A DNA stretch of 64,000 nucleotides from Antarcticirhabdus aurantiaca (GTDB lineage: Bacteria > Pseudomonadota > Alphaproteobacteria > Rhizobiales > Rhizobiaceae). The position numbers and the translations under genes are program-made. Location: assembly GCF_009765365.1 (NCBI RefSeq), contig NZ_VTOM01000001.1, positions 186,001 to 250,000 on the forward strand, given 5' to 3'. The notes under the pieces are model-generated. The model did not search any database. It was not told the origin of the DNA and was given only the letters and a program-made list of their open reading frames with translations. Shown one piece after another: positions 57,103 through 64,000 of the stretch. Every line of letters begins with the position of its first letter. The first letter of the stretch is position 1.

Positions 57103-58980
57103 ATGGCGGTGGCAGGCACGGCGAGCAGCGACGACGCGGCCCTTCTGGCCGGCATGGAAGGCGCCAGCCTGGGAGGCGGATCGCGCTGGATGCGCCCCGT
57201 TGAACTCGTGGCGGCGAGCCTTCTCGCCTTCATCATCGCGCTTCTGCTGACCGGCGTCTTCTCGCGCTACGTCCTGGCCAAGCCGGTCATCTGGATCGAC
57301 GAGGTCGCCTCGATCTCCTTCCTCTGGCTCGCCATGCTCGGCGCCGCCATGGCGGTCGACCGCTCCGAGCACCTGCGCCTGACGCTCTTCGTCAACCTCC
57401 TGCCCGAGCGCCTGCGCGGCTTCGCCTCGACGCTGGCGCTCGTGCTCATGGCCGTCTTCCTCGCCAGCCTCCTGATGCCGGCGATCGACTACGCCTACGA
57501 GGAAGCCTACGTCACCTCCGCCGCGCTCAACATTCCGATGAGCTGGCGCGCCTCCGCGCTGCCCTTCGGCATCGGGCTCATGCTGCTCCTCGCCCTCGTC
57601 AACGCCGTGAAGGGCTCGCGTTCCGCCGAGCTCGCCGGATCGATCGTCTTCGCCGGCATCGTCGGGGGGCTGTTCTGGCTCGGCATGCCGGCGATCAAGA
57701 CTCTCGGCAACTGGAACATCGTCGTCTTCCTCGTCGGCTTCGTCGCTTTCTTTCTCGTTATCGGCGTGCCCATCGCCTTCTGCTTCGGCCTCGGCACGCT
57801 CGCCTTCCTGACCTTCGCCACCAACGTCCCCGTCTTCGTGATGATCGGGCGCATGGACGAGGGCATGTCGGCGATCATCCTCCTGTCGGTGCCGATCTTC
57901 GTCCTGCTCGGCTGCGTCCTCGACGCGACGGGCATGGGCCGGGCGATCGTCGAGTTCCTCGCCTCGCTGCTCGGCCACGTGAAGGCCGGCATGTCCTACG
58001 TCCTTCTCGGCTCGCTCTTCCTCGTCTCGGGCATCTCCGGCTCCAAGGTCTCGGACATGGCGACGGTCGCCCCGGCGCTGTTCCCCGAGATGAAGCGGCG
58101 CGGACACAAGCCGCGCGAGATGATCGCGCTCCTCGCCACCGGCGCGGCCATGGCCGACACGGTGCCGCCCTCGATCGTCCTCATCGTGCTCGGCTCGGCC
58201 GCGGGCGTCTCGATCGCCGGGCTCTTCACCTCGGGCTTCGCCATCGCGATGGTGCTGCTCGCCGTTCTCGCGGTGCTGGCGCGCTGGAAGGCGCGGGGCG
58301 AGGCGATGGAGGGTGTGCGCCGCGCGCCGCTCTCGCTGATCGGCAAGACCCTCCTCGTCGCCGCGCCGGCGCTGGTCCTGCCCTTCCTCATCCGCTCGGC
58401 CGTGGGCGGGGGCGTCGCGACCGCGACCGAGGTGTCCACGATCGCCGTCCTCTACGCCATGGCGATCGGCGCGCTGCTCTATGGCGGCCTGCGCCCCGGG
58501 CGCATCTACGCCATGCTGGTGGAAACGGCGGCGCTTTCGGGCGCGATCCTCCTCATCCTCGGCACGGCGTCCGCCATGGCCTGGGCGCTGACGCAGACGG
58601 GCTTCGCCTTCCAGCTGGTAAGCGCCGTTCAGGCGCTGCCGGGCGGATGGCTCACCTTCATGGGCGTCACCATCCTGATCTTCCTGGTGCTGGGCTGCGT
58701 GCTGGAGGGACTGCCGGCGATCGTGCTCATGGCGCCGATCATGTTCCCGATCGCCCGCTCGCTCGGCATCAACGACATCCACTACTCGATGGTCGTGGTG
58801 ACGGCGATGAACATCGGCCTGATGACCCCGCCCATCGGCATCGGCTTCTATATCGCTTGCAAGATCGGCAACGTGTCGCCCGACGAGGCGATGCGGGCGA
58901 TCTGGCCCTACATCGGCGCGCTCATGGTCGGCCTCCTCGCCATCGCCGCCGTCCCCTTCTTCTCCACCGCCTTCCTTTGA
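57103..58980 (+). CDS. TRAP transporter permease, fused DctQ-DctM
   Basis: 625-aa membrane protein combining the small (DctQ) and large (DctM) TRAP subunits. The first 200 residues hold a four-helix DctQ part (LLAFIIALLLTGVFSRYVL, SISFLWLAMLGAAMAVDRSEHL); the remainder is DctM, with VPIAFCFGLGTLAFL, the SGISGSKVSDMATVAPALFPEMKRRG stretch (reported in two parts here: SGISGSKVSDMATVAP, LFPEMKRRG), MADTVPPSIVLIVLGS and NIGLMTPPIGIGFYIAC. TRAP carriers import organic acids using an ion gradient and a binding protein. ATG 57103 follows GGAGG; the frame is open upstream to 57001. Confidence 0.92.
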   Translation: MAVAGTASSDDAALLAGMEGASLGGGSRWMRPVELVAASLLAFIIALLLTGVFSRYVLAKPVIWIDEVASISFLWLAMLGAAMAVDRSEHLRLTLFVNLLPERLRGFASTLALVLMAVFLASLLMPAIDYAYEEAYVTSAALNIPMSWRASALPFGIGLMLLLALVNAVKGSRSAELAGSIVFAGIVGGLFWLGMPAIKTLGNWNIVVFLVGFVAFFLVIGVPIAFCFGLGTLAFLTFATNVPVFVMIGRMDEGMSAIILLSVPIFVLLGCVLDATGMGRAIVEFLASLLGHVKAGMSYVLLGSLFLVSGISGSKVSDMATVAPALFPEMKRRGHKPREMIALLATGAAMADTVPPSIVLIVLGSAAGVSIAGLFTSGFAIAMVLLAVLAVLARWKARGEAMEGVRRAPLSLIGKTLLVAAPALVLPFLIRSAVGGGVATATEVSTIAVLYAMAIGALLYGGLRPGRIYAMLVETAALSGAILLILGTASAMAWALTQTGFAFQLVSAVQALPGGWLTFMGVTILIFLVLGCVLEGLPAIVLMAPIMFPIARSLGINDIHYSMVVVTAMNIGLMTPPIGIGFYIACKIGNVSPDEAMRAIWPYIGALMVGLLAIAAVPFFSTAFL

Positions 58981-59041
58981 GAGGCGGGCGGAGGCGAGAC
59001 CTTCTCAGCCAACGATGAGAAACGTGAGGAAACGAAACGCC

Positions 59042-60067
59042 ATGACCCTCAGCCTGTCCCGCCGCAAGTTCATGATCGGTGCCGCCGGCGCCGGCATCGC
59101 CACGAGCTTCGCGATCCGCAGCCGGCCGGCCGAGGCCGCCGAGTTCTCCTACAAGTTTGCCAACAACCAGGCGCTGACCCACCCGATGAACGTGCGGGCC
59201 GGCGAGGCGGTGGCGAAGATCAAGGAGGAGTCCGGCGGGCGCGTCGAGATCAACATCTTCCCCTCCAGCCAGCTCGGCGCCGACACCGACATGCTGAGCC
59301 AGGTGCGCTCAGGGGGTGTCGAGTTCTTCTCGCTCTCGCCGATCATCCTCTCGACGCTGGTCCCCAACGCTTCGATCAACGGCGTCGGCTTCGCCTTCCC
59401 CGGCTATGAGCAGGTGTGGCCGGCCATGGACGGCAAGCTCGGCGAGTACGCGCGCGGCCAGATCGCCGAGCGCGGGCTCGTCACCTTCTCCAAGATCTGG
59501 GACAACGGCTTCCGGCAGATCACCTCGTCGAACAAGCCGATCGCCAGTCCGGCCGACCTCGAGGGCTTCAAGATCCGCGTGCCCGTCTCGCCGCTCTGGA
59601 CGTCGATGTTCTCGGCCTTCGGCTCGGCGCCGGCCTCGATCAACTTCGCCGAGACCTACACCGCGCTCCAGACCGGCATCGTCGACGGGCAGGAGAACCC
59701 GCTGGCGATCCTGACCACGCACAAGATCTACGAGGTGCAGAAGTTCGTCTCCATGACGAACCACATGTGGGACGGCTTCTGGATCCTCGGCAACCGCCGC
59801 GCCTGGGAGGCCTTGCCGGAAGACCTTCAGGAGATCGTCGAGCGCAACTTCAACGACGCCGCCATGCTGGAGCGCGACGACGTCATGAAGCTCAACGCCT
59901 CGCTGCGCGCCGAGCTGGAAGGCCACGGCATGGCCTTCAACGAGCCCGACACGGCCGCCTTCCAGAAGAAGCTGGCCGATGCCGGCTTCTACGCCGAATG
60001 GAAGGGCAAGTACGGCGACGAGGCCTGGGCGATCCTCGAAGAGGCCGTCGGCAAGGACCTCGGCTGA
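59042..60067 (+). CDS. TRAP transporter substrate-binding protein (DctP family)
   Basis: Periplasmic solute receptor for the fused permease, 341 aa. The N-terminus SRRKFMIGAAGAGIATSFA is a twin-arginine-type signal. The mature fold is DctP: YKFANNQALTHPMNVRAGEAV, INIFPSSQLGADTDML, LEGFKIRVPVSPLWTSMFSA with the conserved Arg that grips the carboxylate, and FAETYTALQTGIVDGQENP. Ligand unknown; the neighbouring ligase and thiolase point to a carboxylate. ATG 59042 lies behind GTGAGGAAACG, 61 bp after the permease stop. Confidence 0.92.
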   Translation: MTLSLSRRKFMIGAAGAGIATSFAIRSRPAEAAEFSYKFANNQALTHPMNVRAGEAVAKIKEESGGRVEINIFPSSQLGADTDMLSQVRSGGVEFFSLSPIILSTLVPNASINGVGFAFPGYEQVWPAMDGKLGEYARGQIAERGLVTFSKIWDNGFRQITSSNKPIASPADLEGFKIRVPVSPLWTSMFSAFGSAPASINFAETYTALQTGIVDGQENPLAILTTHKIYEVQKFVSMTNHMWDGFWILGNRRAWEALPEDLQEIVERNFNDAAMLERDDVMKLNASLRAELEGHGMAFNEPDTAAFQKKLADAGFYAEWKGKYGDEAWAILEEAVGKDLG

Positions 60068-60087
60068 GGGGAGGAGGCCCGAGCGCG

Positions 60088-60957
60088 ATGGACGGTGGCG
60101 CCGTGAGGCTCGACGAGGCGGTTTCGGGCGCGAGCGCCTCCGGCGGAGCGCAGGCGGTGGAGCGGGCCTTCCAGCTCCTCGGCCTCGTCGCCGGCGGCGC
60201 GGCGCGCGGGCTTTCGCTCGGCGAAGCGGTGGCGGGCAGCGGCCTCAACAAGCCGACCGCCCGGCGCCTGCTCCTCGCGCTGATGCGCGCCCGCATGGTC
60301 GAGCAGGACGAGGAGACCCGGCGCTACCGCCTCGGGCCGCAGCTCTACGTGCTCGGCCAGATCGCCTCGCGCCGCCACGGCCTCCTGGAGGTGTCGGGCG
60401 ACGCCCTGCGGCGCCTCGCTGCCGCCACCGGCGACACGGCCTTCCTGTCGATGCGCCGCGACGACTATGCCGTCTGCCTGCACCGCGAGGAAGGATCGCA
60501 CCCGATCCGCACCCACGCGCTGCAGGCCGGCGACCAGCATCCGCTCGGCGTCGGCGCGGGCTCGCTCGCGATCCTCGCGGCGCTTCCCGAAGCGGAGGTC
60601 GAGGCGGTGCTCGCGCGCATCGAGCCGGCGATCCGCGAAAGCTATGCCGGCTACTCCCTCGACGTGATCCGCGAGGACGTCGCGCAGGCCCGGAACGCGG
60701 GCGTCGCGCTCAATCCCGGCCGCGTCCTCCAGAACTCCTGGGGTCTCGGGCGCGCCCTGCGCTTTCCCGACGGCGGCGTGGCGGGCGCGCTGTCGCTCGC
60801 CGCCATCGACGGGCGCATGGGCGAGGGACGACGGCCCGAGCTCGCCCGGCTCCTCACCGAGGAGGCCGCCCGCATCGAAACGCGGCTCGCGCGGATGTTC
60901 CGCGCCGGGCCGGACGACACGCAAGCCGGAACCGCGCGGCCCCGCCGCAAGGCGTGA
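60088..60957 (+). CDS. IclR family transcriptional regulator
   Basis: 289-aa DNA-binding regulator. N-terminal winged helix-turn-helix about 22-85 (VERAFQLLGLVAGGA, LNKPTARRLLLALMRA, YRLGPQLYVLG), then the IclR effector domain about 95-270 (LEVSGDALRRLAAATGDTAF, HALQAGDQHPLGVGAGSLAI, GRALRFPDGGVAGALSLA). IclR members usually sense a pathway acid and control adjacent catabolic genes. ATG 60088 follows GGGGAGGAGG, 20 bp after the binding-protein gene, so it lies inside the operon it probably regulates. Confidence 0.92.
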   Translation: MDGGAVRLDEAVSGASASGGAQAVERAFQLLGLVAGGAARGLSLGEAVAGSGLNKPTARRLLLALMRARMVEQDEETRRYRLGPQLYVLGQIASRRHGLLEVSGDALRRLAAATGDTAFLSMRRDDYAVCLHREEGSHPIRTHALQAGDQHPLGVGAGSLAILAALPEAEVEAVLARIEPAIRESYAGYSLDVIREDVAQARNAGVALNPGRVLQNSWGLGRALRFPDGGVAGALSLAAIDGRMGEGRRPELARLLTEEAARIETRLARMFRAGPDDTQAGTARPRRKA

Positions 60958-60989
60958 GGCCGGCGCCGAACCTGAAAGGCACGAGAACC

Positions 60990-62159
60990 ATGGCAGATCC
61001 GCAGATCGTCGGCTGGGCCCATTCGCGCTTCGGCAAGTCGGAGGCGCGCGACACGCGCGAGCTGATGGCGGAAGTCGCGCTCCCCGCGCTGGAGCATGCG
61101 GGCCTGTCCCCCGCCGACGTCGACGGCCTCTTCGTCGGCGTCTACAACAACGGCTTCACCGCGCAGGACTTCCAGGGCGCGCTCGTCGGCATGGGCGCCG
61201 AGGCGCTGTCGCGCGTGCCGGCCGTGCGGCTGGAGAACGCCTGCTCCACGGGCTCGGCCGCGATCAACGCCGCGCTCGACTTCATCGCCGCGGGGCGCGG
61301 ACGCGTGGCGCTCGTCGTCGGCGCGGAGAAGATGACCGGGGTCCCGACGAGCCAGGCCGGCGATATCCTCCTCTCGGCCTCCTTCCGCGAGGAGGAGGCC
61401 GACGTCGAGGGTGGCTTCGCCGGGCTCTTCGGGCGCATCGCGCAGAATTACTTCCAGCGCTACGGCGACCGCTCGGAGGAGCTGGCGCGCATCGCGGCGA
61501 AGAACCACCGCAACGGCATGGCCAATCCTTATGCCCACATGCGCAAGGATTTCGGCGTCGAGTTCTGCAACACGATCTCCGACAAGAACCCCTATGTCGC
61601 CGCGCCCCTGCGGCGCACCGACTGCTCGCTGATCTCCGACGGCGCGGCGGCCCTCGTGATCGCCGACGCGGAGGTCGCGGCGGGCCTCGAGCGGGCCGTC
61701 GCCTTCCGCGCGCGCTCGCAGGCCAACGACGTCCTGGCCCTGTCGCGCCGCGACCCGACCGCCTTCGACGGCGCGCGGCGCGCCTGGGGGCAGGCGCTGG
61801 AGCGTGCCGGCCTGACCTTGGGCGACCTCGACCTCGTCGAGACGCACGACTGCTTCACCATCGCCGAGCTCATCGAATACGAGGCCATGGGTCTGGCCGA
61901 GCCGGGGCAGGGCTACCGGGTCGTGCGCGACGGCACGGCCGAGCGCGGCGGGCGCCTGCCGGTGAACCTGTCGGGCGGCCTGAAGTCCAAGGGCCACCCG
62001 ATCGGCGCGACCGGCGTCTCGATGCACGTCATGGCGGCGATGCAGCTCTGCGGCGACGCGGGCGAGATGCAGCTGCCGGGCGCCGAAATCGCCGGCGTCT
62101 TCAACATGGGCGGCGCGGCGGTCGCCAACTACGTCTCCATCCTGGAGCGCGCCAAGTGA
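60990..62159 (+). CDS. Thiolase family protein (SCP-x-type acetyl-CoA acyltransferase)
   Basis: 389-aa thiolase-fold enzyme. The nucleophilic cysteine is in VRLENACSTGSAAINAA; further active-site residues are in VETHDCFTIAELIEYEAMG and SKGHPIGATG, and GRGRVALVVGAEKMT is typical of the SCP-x/thiolase-like branch. It lacks the second catalytic Cys of classical biosynthetic thiolases (C-terminal CxG), having FNMGGAAVANYV instead, so thiolytic cleavage of a branched or cyclic 3-oxoacyl-CoA is more likely than acetoacetyl-CoA synthesis. ATG 60990. The acyl-CoA ligase starts within its stop (GTGA). Confidence 0.9.
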   Translation: MADPQIVGWAHSRFGKSEARDTRELMAEVALPALEHAGLSPADVDGLFVGVYNNGFTAQDFQGALVGMGAEALSRVPAVRLENACSTGSAAINAALDFIAAGRGRVALVVGAEKMTGVPTSQAGDILLSASFREEEADVEGGFAGLFGRIAQNYFQRYGDRSEELARIAAKNHRNGMANPYAHMRKDFGVEFCNTISDKNPYVAAPLRRTDCSLISDGAAALVIADAEVAAGLERAVAFRARSQANDVLALSRRDPTAFDGARRAWGQALERAGLTLGDLDLVETHDCFTIAELIEYEAMGLAEPGQGYRVVRDGTAERGGRLPVNLSGGLKSKGHPIGATGVSMHVMAAMQLCGDAGEMQLPGAEIAGVFNMGGAAVANYVSILERAK

Positions 62160-63799
62160 GCGGAAGCCTGGATCCGGCGGGCGGCGTTTCGCCCGTCTCG
62201 ACGCGGGTGATGAACCTTTCCCGCTTCGTGACGCAGGCCGCCCGGCGCGAGCCGGGCGGCGTCGCCTTCGTCTGGGGCGAGCTGGAGCTCAGTTGGGCCG
62301 AGCTCGACGCGCGGGTCGAGGCCATGGCCGCGGCCCTGCAGGGACGCTTCGGCGTGGCGAAGGGCGAGCGCGTCCTCGTCCAGTCGCAGAACTGCAACCA
62401 GATGTTCGAGGCCATGTTCGCCTGCTTCCGGGCGGGCGCGGTCTACGTGCCCACCAACTTCCGCCAGACGCCCGACGAGGTCGCCTATCTCGCGCAGGCG
62501 AGCGGCGCCTCGGGCCTGATCTGCAACGCGTCCTTCCCGGCGCACGCCGCGGCCGTCGCTGCGGCCTGCCCGGACCTGCGCTTCACCATCGCGATCGGCG
62601 AGGCGGACTTCGGGCCGGACTGGGACGCGCTCGCCGCCGAGCACCGCGGCGCCCACGCGGCCGAGGTGCCGGTCTTCCGCGACGATCCCTGCTGGTTCTT
62701 CTTCACCTCCGGCACCACGGGCCGGCCGAAGGCGGCGGTGCTGACCCACGGCCAGATGGCCTTCGTGGTCAACAACCATCTCTGCGACCTCATGCCGGGC
62801 CTCACCTCCGCCGATGCCTCGCTCGTCGTGGCGCCCTTGTCGCACGGGGCGGGCGTTCATGCCCTGACCCAGGTCGCCAAGGGCGTGAAGACCGTGCTCC
62901 TGCCGGGCGAGCGCTTCGACGTCGAGGCGGCCTTCCGCCTGATCGAGCGCTGGCGCGTTTCGACGATCTTCACCGTGCCGACCATCCTGAAGCTCCTCGT
63001 CGAGCACGAGGCGGCGGGCCGCTTCGACCATTCGAGCCTGCGCTCCGTGATCTATGCCGGCGCGCCGATGTATCGCGAGGACCAGAAGCGGGCCCTCAAG
63101 GTGCTCGGCCCCAAGATCGTCCAGTATTTCGGCCTCGGCGAGGTGACGGGCGCGATCACCGTTCTGCCGGCCGCCCTCCACGCCGCCGAGGACGGCGAGG
63201 ACGTGAAGCTCGGCACCTGCGGCGTCGAGCGCACCGGCATGGAAGTCTCGATCCAGGACGACGCCGGAAGCGCCGTTCAGCCCGGCAAGACCGGCGAAAT
63301 CTGCGTGATCGGCCCGGCGGTCTTTGCCGGCTACTACGACAACCCCGAGGCCAACGCGAAGGCCTTCCGGAACGGCTGGTTTCGCACCGGCGATCTCGGC
63401 CACCTGGATGCCCAGGGCTTCCTCTTCATCACCGGACGCGCCTCGGACATGTACATTTCCGGCGGCTCGAACGTGTATCCCCGCGAGATCGAGGAGAAGA
63501 TCCTGACTCATCCCGGCGTCGGCGAGGTGGCCGTGCTCGGCGTGCCGGACCCGCTCTGGGGCGAGGTCGGCATCGCCGTCTGCGTCGCCGCCGCGGGCGC
63601 GAGCCCGACGGAAGCGGAGCTCGCCGCCTTCCTCGACGGCAAGATGGCCCGCTACAAGCTGCCGAAGCGCTTCCTGTTCTGGGATGCGTTGCCCAAATCC
63701 GCCTACGGCAAGATAACGAAGAAGATGGTGCGCGAGGAGCTGGAGCGCCGCGGCGACTTGGGCGCGCCGGGCGATGCGCCCGCGCGCCGGAGCGCCTGA
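62156..63799 (+). CDS. Acyl-CoA ligase (AMP-binding family)
   Basis: 547-aa adenylate-forming enzyme that activates a carboxylate with ATP and CoA. P-loop WFFFTSGTTGRPKAAVLTHG, motif YFGLGEVTGAI in place of the common YGxTE, then GWFRTGDLGHLDAQGFLFI and GRASDMYISGGSNVYPREIE, and the C-terminal catalytic lysine in LPKSAYGKITKKM. Together with the TRAP importer and thiolase it fits uptake, CoA activation and side-chain cleavage of one acid. Substrate class (fatty, aryl or other) cannot be decided by eye. GTG 62156 overlaps the thiolase stop. Confidence 0.92.
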   Translation: MSGSLDPAGGVSPVSTRVMNLSRFVTQAARREPGGVAFVWGELELSWAELDARVEAMAAALQGRFGVAKGERVLVQSQNCNQMFEAMFACFRAGAVYVPTNFRQTPDEVAYLAQASGASGLICNASFPAHAAAVAAACPDLRFTIAIGEADFGPDWDALAAEHRGAHAAEVPVFRDDPCWFFFTSGTTGRPKAAVLTHGQMAFVVNNHLCDLMPGLTSADASLVVAPLSHGAGVHALTQVAKGVKTVLLPGERFDVEAAFRLIERWRVSTIFTVPTILKLLVEHEAAGRFDHSSLRSVIYAGAPMYREDQKRALKVLGPKIVQYFGLGEVTGAITVLPAALHAAEDGEDVKLGTCGVERTGMEVSIQDDAGSAVQPGKTGEICVIGPAVFAGYYDNPEANAKAFRNGWFRTGDLGHLDAQGFLFITGRASDMYISGGSNVYPREIEEKILTHPGVGEVAVLGVPDPLWGEVGIAVCVAAAGASPTEAELAAFLDGKMARYKLPKRFLFWDALPKSAYGKITKKMVREELERRGDLGAPGDAPARRSA

Positions 63800-63800
63800 G

Positions 63801-64000
63801 ATGGCCCGCGCGCTCCCCCATCCCGGCCCGCCGGTTCTGCCGCGGCGCGAGGTCGTCGCGGCGCGGCTGCGGCCGGTCGAGGGCGTGCTCCGGCCCGGCG
63901 AGGTGGTGATGGACGGCGTCGCCCGGCTGATGGCGGAGGCGGGTTGCGTCGGCGGCGTGCTGCGCCTGTCCGGAGGCCACCTCGCGCCCTTCCGCTACGT
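63801..64000 (+). CDS. Probable PPC/DUF296 domain protein, 5' part (cut by window end)
   Basis: The first 66 codons of a gene starting one base after the ligase stop. The sequence ALPHPGPPVLPRREV, then LRPGEVVMDGVARLMAEAG and GGVLRLSGGHLAPFRY, resembles the beginning of bacterial PPC (DUF296) domain proteins that occur with TRAP-type operons: RLxxxxGxxxxPF is the core strand-turn. Function unknown. The 3' end lies outside. Confidence 0.6.
   Translation, partial: MARALPHPGPPVLPRREVVAARLRPVEGVLRPGEVVMDGVARLMAEAGCVGGVLRLSGGHLAPFRY

Noticed and set aside
56527-58782. Minus-strand open frame continuous with the peroxiredoxin remnant and antisense to the TRAP permease
   Set aside because: The upstream part is Asp/Arg/His-rich antisense noise; peroxiredoxin similarity is restricted to 56383-56526, which has its own start and ribosome binding site.

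Overview
The window is a high-GC (about 70% by eye) chromosomal segment of an alphaproteobacterium, most likely Hyphomicrobiales (Rhizobiales) and perhaps near Aurantimonadaceae. The evidence is gene order: lysA next to a DUF4175/TIGR02302 gene; cpdR-hpt beside ftsE-ftsX; tyrC-hisC-chorismate mutase facing metX-metW; bolA facing a J-domain gene with cobS-cobT; and corC-aroB-aroK facing xerD-accA. No tRNA, rRNA, CRISPR array, intact insertion sequence or prophage was seen. The genus call is inference from synteny and composition.

Layout. 1-9,200: end of lysA, a large membrane/coiled-coil protein, then cpdR, hpt and a DUF3426-like gene on the minus strand, followed by ftsE-ftsX, a YdcF-type gene and plsC. 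9,163-20,929: gamma-glutamylcyclotransferase, DUF2125, FUSC transporter, the aromatic/histidine block (chorismate mutase-hisC-tyrC), metX-metW, a small HEPN-like pair, aldo/keto reductase, methyltransferase/gloB and a DUF985 cupin. 20,951-24,800: a compact curli-type locus (curlin repeat protein plus CsgH-like chaperone), EamA transporter, PhzF-like and DUF3108 genes. 24,891-29,755: a complete C4-dicarboxylate module, dctA facing dctB-dctD, with a canonical sigma-54 promoter and two upstream palindromes. 29,869-38,242: GNAT, rpmB, a YhhQ-type queuosine-precursor transporter behind a possible preQ1-like pseudoknot, VOC protein, phytase-like esterase, cobT, a secreted protein, cobS, J-domain protein and BolA. 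38,339-47,976: class A PBP, PH-domain protein, CorC, aroB, aroK, xerD, accA and an L,D-transpeptidase lipoprotein with a perfect CtrA-type site upstream. 48,058-55,703: galE, secA, PpiC foldase, argJ, GNAT, mutT. 55,830-56,526: a small membrane protein, a Flp pilin and a truncated peroxiredoxin remnant. 57,103-64,000 (cut by the window end): a TRAP transporter, IclR regulator, SCP-x-type thiolase, acyl-CoA ligase and a probable PPC/DUF296 protein, read as an uptake and CoA-dependent catabolic operon for an unidentified carboxylate.

Much of the window is housekeeping, with 4-bp start/stop overlaps (ATGA, GTGA, TTGA) joining genes into translationally coupled units. The accessory interest lies in the curli pair, the HEPN pair, the peroxiredoxin remnant beside the pilin, the terminal catabolic operon, and several regulatory sites (sigma-54/DctD-type, CtrA-type, preQ1-like pseudoknot).
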